Shown: positions 1 to 5,655 of the stretch, in pieces | Layout of the letters: each line of letters opens with the position of its first letter | Numbering within the stretch: the stretch's first letter is position 1 | NCBI GenBank assembly: GCA_002427165.1 | Contig: DIQB01000012.1 | Span: forward strand, 1-5,655 | Reading direction: 5' to 3' | Length of the DNA stretch: 5,655 nucleotides | Source of the DNA: Firmicutes bacterium UBA5473 | Lineage (GTDB): Bacteria; Bacillota; DTU084 | Notes under the pieces: generated by a model | What the model saw: the letters and a program-made list of their open reading frames with translations, nothing else | Database searches by the model: none | Told to the model about the DNA's origin: nothing | Program-made: the position numbers and the translations under genes

Positions 1-1266
1 CTTGGCGTGTCCGCACGCAAAGGCAAATTGTGGTTTCCCAATCACCTTTCCAACAAGCTTATCAGGCGTTGGGGCGTTGGGATTCTGCGGCGCTTGAGTT
101 CTGAGATTGACAAGATTCGCGATCGGAACTTTGCAGCTTTTGCCGAGATCGTAAATCTAGACACCAATCCTATTTCCGCCTCCATCCATATGGAGACCAG
201 GCGGGAGGTTATGAATCAGTTCGTGAAGAACGCCTTCACTCTTGTTTATCAAGATAAAGAACAGGAATATCTCCGGGAGACCAACTCCCTAGAGCTCATT
301 GGCAAGGGCAAGGGCTTTTTCTTCCCACCGAGGCTATATGCTAGCTGCAGCTGTGGTCAGCATGGCTTCATCCCCTGTCCTCGCTGCGGGAATACAGATT
401 ATAAGGCTAAAGGCGGCGTCATTTACTGCCTGAACTGTGACCAGCCTATGGCAGATCAGATTGTAGCTGAATATCCGTGCCCCACCTGCGGTAAGACCTC
501 CCTTGTGGAGAGTGTGGGTGAGGCCCTGTTCCTCTATCCCAATGCTCGCACCTATAATTATCTTTGGCAGCAGTTCGATCATATGCAGTCTTTGGAAAAC
601 GCTCTCACCTACGATCGCAGTGAGCTCTTTTGGGTCTATAAAAACCAACTGTGGCGCAAGAGGGTGCCCCAGGAGGTTGATGTGGATCCCACTGACTTGA
701 ACCATTTCCGTAAGCTGTCCCCCTACGATGAGATCGAAGCGGGGGAGCTGGAAGAGACGTTACATTTCTTGAAGGTGGCACGGGGCAAGTGTCCTTTCTA
801 CGAGACAGTGGACGATTGCATTGGCTGCCAGCGCGCCTTGACCAGGCAAAACTGCCTCCAGCGGCTGCTTATCGATACAGCGCGACATGCAGTTTACAAC
901 CATGTGGATCTGGGCCTGGGAGATCTTGCCCTGCGGGCAGTGCTGGCTCGTGAGGATGTAAATGTGGTCTGCTATGGCAGAAACGGCAGAAGGGGACGAG
1001 AGGAATTTGGCCTTCTCACCCCTAGAAGCACAGAAGGAGCTAAGTTGCTCTCTGAGATGATAGATGACCACGAGTCTGATGCCTTCCAGCTTTTTGGGGT
1101 TGTCACCAGGACGGATCTTAGCCCTGATATGCTAGCGAACCTGAAGCTGGTGGCCCGCTATGGAAACAAGCGACTGGCCCTCTTCGATCGAGAGATTTTA
1201 GTTAGGCTCCAGCATGAGTGTCTGCTCCAAGATGCTTTTGAGGACCAAATGGCAGATGCAAACTAA
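1..1266 (+). CDS. Uncharacterised cysteine-rich (zinc-ribbon) protein, probably 5'-truncated
   Basis: I do not recognise this protein. The frame is open from the first base. A GTG at 7 could be a start (419 aa), but only six bases precede it, so no ribosome binding site can be judged and the gene more likely begins upstream. Numbering from that GTG, the first part is basic and probably helical (about 1-60). A zinc-ribbon-like region follows with cysteine pairs C114/C116, C124/C127, C141/C144 and C158/C161. Each is CxC or CxxC, several followed by G or N, enough for two zinc sites. A second cluster, C262, C271, C274 and C283 (C-x8-C-x2-C-x8-C), could hold zinc or an iron-sulfur centre. The last 100 residues (about 320-405) look like an alternating beta/alpha fold. 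They contain a VVTRTDLSPD stretch and then LALFDREIL, which faintly recalls the end of Mrr-type restriction endonuclease domains, but I see no D...(E/Q)xK catalytic set. There is no signal peptide or membrane segment. A terminator follows directly, so it is not part of the downstream glycan operon. Coding reality is well supported; function is unknown. Confidence 0.8.
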   Translation, partial: LGVSARKGKLWFPNHLSNKLIRRWGVGILRRLSSEIDKIRDRNFAAFAEIVNLDTNPISASIHMETRREVMNQFVKNAFTLVYQDKEQEYLRETNSLELIGKGKGFFFPPRLYASCSCGQHGFIPCPRCGNTDYKAKGGVIYCLNCDQPMADQIVAEYPCPTCGKTSLVESVGEALFLYPNARTYNYLWQQFDHMQSLENALTYDRSELFWVYKNQLWRKRVPQEVDVDPTDLNHFRKLSPYDEIEAGELEETLHFLKVARGKCPFYETVDDCIGCQRALTRQNCLQRLLIDTARHAVYNHVDLGLGDLALRAVLAREDVNVVCYGRNGRRGREEFGLLTPRSTEGAKLLSEMIDDHESDAFQLFGVVTRTDLSPDMLANLKLVARYGNKRLALFDREILVRLQHECLLQDAFEDQMADAN

Positions 1267-1284
1267 ATCAGAGATTTTTTTCCT

Positions 1285-1308
1285 AAAGCGCCCGGATGGG
1301 CGCTTTTT
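1285..1308 (+). terminator. Rho-independent terminator after the cysteine-rich gene
   Basis: A perfect 9-bp inverted repeat (AAAGCGCCC at 1285-1293, GGGCGCTTT at 1298-1306) encloses a GGAT tetraloop, with a run of five T at 1304-1308. It begins 19 bases after the TAA stop of the upstream gene. The left arm begins with an A run, so some activity on the opposite strand is possible, but no minus-strand gene points into it. It separates the upstream gene from the glycan operon. Confidence 0.9.
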
Positions 1309-1442
1309 CCATTCTGGGGAGGAATTTGTCCGCTTGTAGCGAAAAATAAAGATGGGGCATTTGAGGATTACCCCTGTATGATAAAGCTCAGAAATAGAGA
1401 AACTATAGTCGATTTTCCGTAAAAAAAGGGGTGGGTAGGGAG
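1309..1442 (+). other. Non-coding leader of the glycan operon
   Basis: This 134-base stretch between the terminator and the first operon gene has no plausible coding frame. Besides the candidate -10 boxes, it contains ACCCCT at 1370-1375, which is complementary to AGGGGT at 1427-1432, the purine-rich element just before the next gene. GGGG at 1354-1357 could compete for the same C run. No known riboswitch or tRNA-like structure was recognised. Confidence 0.5.
1377..1382 (+). promoter_or_regulatory. Candidate -10 box for the glycan operon
   Basis: TATGAT matches the sigma-70/sigma-A -10 consensus at five of six positions and lies 61 bases upstream of the chosen start of the first operon gene, after the terminator. 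No convincing -35 hexamer sits at 16-18 bases. TTGAGG at 1361-1366 is only 10 bases away. A second possible -10, TATAGT at 1404-1409, also lacks a partner. A promoter somewhere in 1309-1430 is expected because the terminator isolates the operon, but the exact site is uncertain. Confidence 0.25.
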
Positions 1443-2510
1443 ATGGAACAAGGTGGGAGACAGCTGCAGAGGATAGTTGTGCTCCAACTCTGCCCCCTTG
1501 GCGATACCCTCTTTGGCACGCCTGCTGTGCGGGCGCTGCGTGACCAGTATCCTCAGGCCAAGCTGACAGTTATCACCTGGAACACAAATCGCGCAATCCT
1601 TGTGGGCAACCCAGCTGTGGATCATCTCTATAGCGTCAACAACACCATCGAAGCGGTGCGTTTGCTTCGCCAGTTACAAAAAAAGGAATCGATTGATCTG
1701 GCTGTGGGGCTCTCCCACGGCGGCAGTGCCCTGTTGGTATTTATTAAAGCTCCCCAAAAGGTTGGCTTCAATGCTCAAAACTTGGGCTGGATCTACAACG
1801 GAGAGGTGCCGGACAGGCGTAATATCCATGCTGTGGAATATTGCCTAGAGGTGCTAGCGCCTCTGGGGATCAATCCTCCTGCCCATAGCCTGCTGGAGTT
1901 TTATTATAGCTCCCATGATCTACAGGTGGCAGCTAGCTTTCTAGAAAGTTGCAGCGGCTATCCGCTAGTTGCGATCCACCCAGGAGGGAAATTTTTTCCT
2001 GTAAAGCGCTGGCAGCCAGCTGGCTTTGCCAAAGTTGCAGATTACCTCATGGGCAGGCTTAAGGCAAAGGTGGTGCTGGTGGGTGGAAGGGATGATGAGC
2101 CACTGGCCCAGGAGATTGCCTCGCTGATGGAGCATCAGCCTCTAATTGCTGCAGGCCAGACATCCCTGAAGGAAACTGCAGCTATTATCTCCCGCTCGGA
2201 TCTGTTTGTGGGCAATGACTCAGCACCACAACATATAGCCTCTAGCGTAGGGGTGCCTGTGGTTTCGTTATTTGGACCTACGGATCCTGCCAATTTTCAT
2301 CCCTGGGGAGTACCGCATAGGATCGTCCGCTGCGAGTTGGGATGTAGTCCTTGTTTTCATTGGTTAGGCAGCCCCCTGCAATATTTGCCAACTTGGGATA
2401 ATCCCACCTGCCAGCGGGAGTGCATGCGCTCTATCACTGCACAACAAGTTATTGGGGAGCTAGAGAATCTATTGGAGGAAATTTCGGGAAGGACCGGAGC
2501 ATTAAGATGA
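1443..2510 (+). CDS. Family 9 glycosyltransferase (ADP-heptose:LPS heptosyltransferase-like)
   Basis: A cytosolic GT-B enzyme of the WaaC/WaaF/WaaQ superfamily, predicted to move heptose (or a related sugar) from an ADP-sugar to a surface-glycan acceptor. The N-terminal motif PLGDTLFGTPAVRALR carries the aspartate (D21) that corresponds to the catalytic base in heptosyltransferases. The donor-side half shows HPGGKFFPVKRW (H179, K183), a VVLVGG strand, VGNDSAPQHIA (N258, D259, S260) and FGPTDP (F277-). The tail holds five cysteines (C297, C301, C304, C323, C327) ending in CMRSIT, a pattern found in many members of this family. At 355 aa the length is normal. I prefer ATG 1443, about 11 bases after AAGGGG (1426-1431). 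GTG 1431, in frame, would have its purine run directly against the start. It is the first gene of the operon, and its stop overlaps the next start as ATGA (2507-2510). Family assignment is firm. The exact acceptor and whether the donor is ADP-heptose are inferred from the gmhB and kinase genes downstream. Confidence 0.93.
   Translation: MEQGGRQLQRIVVLQLCPLGDTLFGTPAVRALRDQYPQAKLTVITWNTNRAILVGNPAVDHLYSVNNTIEAVRLLRQLQKKESIDLAVGLSHGGSALLVFIKAPQKVGFNAQNLGWIYNGEVPDRRNIHAVEYCLEVLAPLGINPPAHSLLEFYYSSHDLQVAASFLESCSGYPLVAIHPGGKFFPVKRWQPAGFAKVADYLMGRLKAKVVLVGGRDDEPLAQEIASLMEHQPLIAAGQTSLKETAAIISRSDLFVGNDSAPQHIASSVGVPVVSLFGPTDPANFHPWGVPHRIVRCELGCSPCFHWLGSPLQYLPTWDNPTCQRECMRSITAQQVIGELENLLEEISGRTGALR
2495..2500 (+). 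promoter_or_regulatory. Ribosome binding site that sets the GT4 start
   Basis: CGGAGC, with GGAG at 2496-2499, lies seven bases before ATG 2507. It supports that start over the in-frame ATG at 2420, which would add 29 residues lying wholly within the end of the preceding gene and not resembling any glycosyltransferase N-terminus. Confidence 0.7.
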
Positions 2511-3664
2511 ATATAGGTGTTTTTTCAGATAGCTACAGACCATACATCAGTGGCGTAGTACGTTCCATTGATAGTTTTACAACGGAATTGCGGAAGATGG
2601 GGCATAACGTATATATCTTTGCGCCCAAATACGGCCATGAGCCAGACGAGCCTCATGTCTATAGGTTTGCCTCAGTGAGGCCCCTTGTGAATCAGGATTT
2701 TGCCCTTGCCATTCCTATTTCCGGCAAGTTAAAAGCCACTTTGGCCGAATTAAAACTGGATGTGATTCACACCCATTCGCCTTTTATCATGGGTCAGTTA
2801 GGTGCCCATTGCGCCAAACGCAATAACATTCCCCTAGTGTTCACCTACCACACACTCTATGATCAATATGTGCACTATGTTCCCCTGATGGAGCCTTTTG
2901 CCCGACGGGCTGTTGTGCGCTATGCTGCAAAGTATTGCAATCGGGCGGATAGAATTATCACCCCTACTACAGTGGTGGCCAAAATGGTCCGCAATTACGG
3001 TGTATCTACCCCCATCACTGCCCTGCCCACAGGTATCGACTATCAACTGTTCAGCAGTGGTGATCCTAACTGGCTCAGGGAGCGCTATGGACTCGGGCCC
3101 CAGGAGCGGATCCTTTTGTTTGTGGGCAGGTTGAGCCATGAGAAGAACCTGGATTTTCTGTTTCATGCAGTGCGGCTGGTGAAGAGGAAGCTGCACACGC
3201 AACAGCTACGGCTGGTGATTGTAGCGGGGGGGCCTGAGCGAAAGCATTTAGAAAAGTTAGCAGTGGAACTTGGGATCAGAGGGAATGTGCTCTTCACAGG
3301 GCCCCTGCCCCAAGAAGAGGTGGCCCATTGCTATCGGGGAGCAGATCTGTTCACCTTCCCCTCTTGCTCGGAAACCCAGGGCTTGGTATTGATCGAGGCT
3401 ATGGCAGCAGGGCTACCAACGGTGGCAATTGGTGCCAATGGTGTGTTGGACATGGTAAATCACAATTCCGATGGCTTGCTTGTGGATTTAGATCTAGAGC
3501 AATTTAGTGGTGCTATTATCCAGCTTCTAGAGGACGAGACTCAAAGACAGCGTCTGTCTGAAAATGCAAAAAGTAAAGCAGCTACATTCTCTACAGAGAA
3601 TATGGCTCTCAAGCTGGCTGCGCTCTATGAAGAGGTCATTTCAGGAAAAGGAAGAGCAGAATGA
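2507..3664 (+). CDS. Family 4 glycosyltransferase (diacylglycerol glucosyltransferase/PimB-like)
   Basis: A GT-B retaining glycosyltransferase of 385 aa, expected at the inner face of the membrane. The protein opens with MNIGVFSDSYRPYISGVV, the usual first strand plus glycine loop of this family. HTHSPF (88-93) and YHTLYDQYVHYVP (from Y114) closely follow the signature of bacterial alpha-glucosyl-diacylglycerol synthases and PimB-type mannosyltransferases. The C-terminal domain has FVGRLSHEKN (205-214), with R208 and K213 as expected phosphate-binding residues. The nucleotide-sugar EX7E motif is complete: E289 and E297 in SETQGLVLIE. The start at 2507 overlaps the previous stop (ATGA) and has GGAG seven bases upstream. 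The stop overlaps the next gene in the same way (3661-3664). Two roles fit: adding a hexose to the growing glycan, or making a glycolipid. The similarity of the N-terminal half favours a lipid acceptor, but neighbouring genes favour surface-glycan assembly. Family is certain; substrate is not. Confidence 0.92.
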   Translation: MNIGVFSDSYRPYISGVVRSIDSFTTELRKMGHNVYIFAPKYGHEPDEPHVYRFASVRPLVNQDFALAIPISGKLKATLAELKLDVIHTHSPFIMGQLGAHCAKRNNIPLVFTYHTLYDQYVHYVPLMEPFARRAVVRYAAKYCNRADRIITPTTVVAKMVRNYGVSTPITALPTGIDYQLFSSGDPNWLRERYGLGPQERILLFVGRLSHEKNLDFLFHAVRLVKRKLHTQQLRLVIVAGGPERKHLEKLAVELGIRGNVLFTGPLPQEEVAHCYRGADLFTFPSCSETQGLVLIEAMAAGLPTVAIGANGVLDMVNHNSDGLLVDLDLEQFSGAIIQLLEDETQRQRLSENAKSKAATFSTENMALKLAALYEEVISGKGRAE

Positions 3665-4719
3665 AGCTTACAGAGAAATCCTTAAAGCGAGGCGTTCTCT
3701 TGTCCCTGCTGATAGGTGTAGTCTCCATTCTCCTAGTCCTCGCTTTCACAAAAAATGATTTAGAGTGGGAGAGCCTCAGCAGGATCCGTACTTCATATTT
3801 CATCTTAGCGATGATAATTATGCTAGGTGCCTGGCTTGCCAAGGCAGGCAGGCTTAAGCTTTTGGTGGGAGCCATGGGCGGACAAATTCCTTTGAAAAGA
3901 ATGTTTAACATCCATCTCTCTGCCTGTTTTGTCTCCCAGGTTACCCCCACAACTGGTGGCGGTTTGCCCCTGCAGATCTATATGATCCACAGGCAGGGCG
4001 TGAACCTAGGTCATACAGTTGCAGCTAGTGTCGTGGATTCCTTTCTCACAATTATATTTTACATAGTGGTGGCGCCGGTTCTGCTTTTAATCTGGCGTCA
4101 ACAGATCGGTGTGGGACGAACCCCCCTTACCATCGCCTTCTTCTTCATTCTCTTAGTATGCGGTGTTTTGCTTTACCTGATCTTCAAGCCTGAGGTTGTG
4201 GGGACCTGGACTGTGGCCTTAGGACGCACCAAACTCTTTCGGGCGTTTGATCGCAAGGGACGTTTGGACAGGTTAGGCAAGAGGGTTTCCTTGGAAATTG
4301 TCCACTACAGGAAGGCCCTGCTTCTTTTGGGGCAACAACAGCGTTCGGCTGTGTGGTGGTCTGTGCTTCTGACTTTCGTTTACTGGGGCCTTTATCTTGC
4401 AATCGCCCCTGTGCTCTTGCTGGGGCTAAATGTGGAATTTAATCTGGTGCAGACCATGATCGCCCAGCTGCTTTTGAATTTCATCCAGCCTTTTTTCCCC
4501 ACACCTGGTGCCAGTGGCGGCGCAGAGTTGAGCTTCGCCTACTTTTTCCGTGGTGTGGTGCCACTAGGGGTGCTGGGGATCTACGTGATGGCCTGGAGGC
4601 TAATTACTTATTATCTAAGTCTTGTTTTTGGTGCATTTGCCTTGTTGTATGCGGTGCACAAAGGCTGGCTAGAACGATCTTTCAATACAACCTGGAAGCC
4701 AGAGGAGGAACAACAATAA
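3661..4719 (+). CDS. Polytopic membrane protein, LPG-synthase TM/UPF0104 (AglD-like) family
   Basis: A 352-aa integral membrane protein matching the transmembrane half of MprF/lysylphosphatidylglycerol synthases, without the cytosolic aminoacyl-transferase domain. Hydrophobic segments lie near residues 13-29, 46-60, 120-145, 155-175, 228-254, 262-280 and 300-338. The family's two proline/glycine loops are visible: TPTTGGGLP (95-103) and PTPGASGGAE (280-289, with E289). Such stand-alone proteins are found in polysaccharide and glycolipid loci and are suspected flippases or helpers of lipid-linked sugar transfer. The biochemical role of most is not established. A purine-rich AAGGAAGAG (3648-3656) precedes ATG 3661, which overlaps the GT4 stop as ATGA. 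The TAA stop shares one base with the gmhB start (TAATG). Given its place between glycosyltransferases and heptose genes, I infer a role in moving or displaying the lipid or lipid-linked glycan made by this operon. Confidence 0.88.
   Translation: MKLTEKSLKRGVLLSLLIGVVSILLVLAFTKNDLEWESLSRIRTSYFILAMIIMLGAWLAKAGRLKLLVGAMGGQIPLKRMFNIHLSACFVSQVTPTTGGGLPLQIYMIHRQGVNLGHTVAASVVDSFLTIIFYIVVAPVLLLIWRQQIGVGRTPLTIAFFFILLVCGVLLYLIFKPEVVGTWTVALGRTKLFRAFDRKGRLDRLGKRVSLEIVHYRKALLLLGQQQRSAVWWSVLLTFVYWGLYLAIAPVLLLGLNVEFNLVQTMIAQLLLNFIQPFFPTPGASGGAELSFAYFFRGVVPLGVLGIYVMAWRLITYYLSLVFGAFALLYAVHKGWLERSFNTTWKPEEEQQ
4703..4708 (+). promoter_or_regulatory. Consensus Shine-Dalgarno site for gmhB
   Basis: A perfect AGGAGG inside the end of the membrane-protein gene, ten bases before ATG 4719. 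The alternative in-frame ATG at 4728 would be 19 bases away, so this site selects 4719. Confidence 0.75.
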
Positions 4720-5315
4720 TGACCCCCATGCAAAAGGCGGTTTTTTTAGATCGAGACGGAACAGTGACCCAGGAAGTTGGTTATGTGAATCATGTGGAGC
4801 GACTTAAGCTTTTGCCTGGAGCTGCTGCTGCCATCGCAAATTTAAATCGGGCTGGCATTTTGGCAATTCTGGCCACAAATCAAGCAGGTGTTGCTAGGGG
4901 CTATTTCCCCGAGGAGCTAGTGGTGGAGGTGCACAAGCGTTTAGAAAACCTTTTGGCAGCGGAGGGTGCCCATCTGGACGCCATCTATTACTGCCCCCAT
5001 CATCCCTCTGTAGGTCCTCCCCCATATAGGCAAAACTGTCAGTGCCGCAAACCAGAACCGGGAATGCTGCTCATGGCAGCCAAGAAGTTTAACCTTGATC
5101 TGAACCAGTGCTTTATGATCGGCGATAAAATAACCGATTCCCTCACAGGTCAGAGGGTGGGAGCGAAAGGGATTATGGTGCTCACAGGCTATGGCAGGGG
5201 TGAATACATCTACCAGCGTAGTGAATGGAAAGAGGAGCCCGATTTTATCGCCCCAGATCTTGGGGGTGCCGTGGATTGGATCTTGAAGCAGTGCTCAAAA
5301 AGGAAGGGAGCATAA
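4719..5315 (+). CDS. gmhB: D-glycero-D-manno-heptose 1,7-bisphosphate 7-phosphatase
   Basis: GmhB is a cytosolic HAD-superfamily phosphatase. It removes the 7-phosphate from D-glycero-D-manno-heptose 1,7-bisphosphate, giving the 1-phosphate for nucleotide activation. All HAD motifs are present: DRDGT with nucleophile D11 and acid/base D13, ATNQ with T53, CRKPEPG with K111, and IGDKITD with D136 and D140. The structural zinc site typical of GmhB is intact, with C92 and H94 in YYCPHH and C107 and C109 just before the lysine motif; spacing agrees with the E. coli enzyme as I remember it. At 198 aa it is a single-domain form, not fused to histidinol dehydratase as in HisB, and the zinc loop plus the neighbouring kinase gene argue against a histidine role. 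Start 4719 follows a consensus AGGAGG and overlaps the previous stop by one base. The stop overlaps the kinase start (TAATG). The sequence alone does not say whether it prefers the beta anomer (ADP-heptose route) or the alpha anomer (GDP-heptose route). Confidence 0.95.
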   Translation: MTPMQKAVFLDRDGTVTQEVGYVNHVERLKLLPGAAAAIANLNRAGILAILATNQAGVARGYFPEELVVEVHKRLENLLAAEGAHLDAIYYCPHHPSVGPPPYRQNCQCRKPEPGMLLMAAKKFNLDLNQCFMIGDKITDSLTGQRVGAKGIMVLTGYGRGEYIYQRSEWKEEPDFIAPDLGGAVDWILKQCSKRKGA

Positions 5316-5655
5316 TGGAAAGATATCTCTCATTGCTCAGGCGGCTTGGAGACAAGCGGGTGGTTGTACTGGGGGATCTAGTTGCTGACGAATATGTTTT
5401 AGGTCATGCTAATCGTATTTCCCGAGAAGCCCCTGTTTTGATCCTAGGCTGGCAGGATCGGTATGTGGCATTGGGTGGTGCCACAAATACGGCCCATAAT
5501 ATCTGCGCCCTAGGCGGTGAAGTACAAGTGGTGGGAGTTGTAGGGGCAGATCCGCTAGGGGAGGAACTGCGCAGCTCCCTTTTGGAGGCGGGCATCGGCC
5601 AGGAGCATGTATTAGTGGATCCCTCAAGGCCCACCACAGCGAAAACCAGGATCTT
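5315..5655 (+). CDS. hldE: Heptose-7-phosphate kinase (HldE/RfaE1 type), N-terminal part, runs off the window
   Basis: A PfkB/ribokinase-family sugar kinase, predicted to phosphorylate D-glycero-D-manno-heptose 7-phosphate at C1 and so supply the substrate of GmhB. The first 113 residues are visible, with no stop before the window ends. Recognisable features are the VVVLGDLVADEYVLG strand with the substrate-binding aspartates, RISREAPV (ISPEAPV in most HldE proteins, so one proline is replaced by arginine), LGGATNTAHNICALGG (the GGAAN-type PfkB signature), VVGVVGADPLGEEL, and a PTTAKTRI stretch matching the usual PTITKTRV. ATG 5315 shares its first base with the gmhB stop (TAATG) and follows the purine-rich AGGAAGGGAG at 5301-5310. 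It cannot be seen whether a C-terminal adenylyltransferase domain follows (bifunctional HldE) or the kinase stands alone (HldA/HddA). The gene symbol is therefore provisional, while the kinase family and pathway are well supported. Confidence 0.9.
   Translation, partial: MERYLSLLRRLGDKRVVVLGDLVADEYVLGHANRISREAPVLILGWQDRYVALGGATNTAHNICALGGEVQVVGVVGADPLGEELRSSLLEAGIGQEHVLVDPSRPTTAKTRI

Noticed and set aside
334..1071. Minus-strand open frames inside the cysteine-rich gene
   Set aside because: They are antisense shadows. The plus frame shows ordered cysteine motifs, and the minus frames show no recognisable protein.
1265..1280. AAATC-AGA-GATTT hairpin followed by T residues as a separate terminator
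   Set aside because: The stem is only five mostly A-T pairs. The adjacent nine-pair GC-rich hairpin at 1285-1308 explains termination far better.
1431..1442. GTG 1431 as start of the family 9 glycosyltransferase
   Set aside because: The purine-rich element abuts the GTG with no spacer, whereas ATG 1443 is at a workable distance. The four extra residues carry no family motif. The choice is not certain.
1368..1625. Minus-strand open frame across the operon leader and start of the family 9 gene
   Set aside because: It overlaps the strongly supported plus-strand gene, has no recognisable protein features, and no promoter or ribosome binding site was seen for it.
2420..2506. N-terminal extension of the GT4 gene from an upstream in-frame ATG
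   Set aside because: The added 29 residues lie within the end of the previous gene, have no family resemblance, and ATG 2507 has a good ribosome binding site and opens with the typical GT4 first strand.
4719..5315. Histidinol-phosphatase (HisB N-domain) assignment for the HAD phosphatase
   Set aside because: The protein is stand-alone, has the GmhB zinc loop and adjoins a heptose kinase rather than histidine genes.
1..5655. CRISPR array, tRNA or rRNA genes, insertion sequence
   Set aside because: No regularly spaced repeats, tRNA-like cloverleaf, rRNA segment, transposase frame or flanking inverted repeats were seen on reading the window.

Overview
The window reads as bacterial DNA of moderate GC content with dense, all-plus-strand coding and Shine-Dalgarno sites of the strong purine-rich type (for example AGGAGG at 4703-4708). 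Heptose-precursor genes of the ADP-heptose type sit next to a heptosyltransferase-family enzyme. This points to an organism that makes a heptose-containing surface glycan: either lipopolysaccharide core in a Gram-negative or outer-membrane-bearing Firmicute, or an S-layer or cell-wall glycan in a Gram-positive. The style of the ribosome binding sites and proteins makes a Firmicutes-type lineage my first guess. That is an inference and no species is claimed.

Region 1 (1-1308): the end of an unrecognised cysteine-rich protein, probably continuing upstream of the window. It carries four paired-cysteine half-sites (a likely zinc-ribbon module) and a second, differently spaced four-cysteine cluster. 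It ends at a textbook intrinsic terminator (1285-1308).

Region 2 (1309-1442): a non-coding leader. It has a weak candidate -10 box and a possible long-range pairing that would cover the ribosome binding site of the next gene.

Region 3 (1443-5655, continuing beyond the window): a tightly packed five-gene operon. In order, it encodes a family 9 (heptosyltransferase-like) glycosyltransferase, a family 4 glycosyltransferase resembling the diacylglycerol glucosyltransferase/PimB branch, a polytopic membrane protein of the lysylphosphatidylglycerol-synthase transmembrane (UPF0104/AglD-like) family, GmhB (heptose 1,7-bisphosphate phosphatase), and the N-terminal part of the heptose-7-phosphate kinase (HldE/RfaE1 type). 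Every junction overlaps (ATGA, ATGA, TAATG, TAATG), so the genes are almost certainly co-transcribed and translationally coupled.

Working together, the kinase and GmhB would make heptose 1-phosphate for nucleotide activation. The family 9 enzyme would add heptose to an acceptor, the family 4 enzyme would add another sugar or build a glycolipid anchor, and the membrane protein may move a lipid or lipid-linked glycan across the membrane. The operon is a recognisable surface-glycan locus. The genuinely unfamiliar item is the cysteine-rich protein in region 1.
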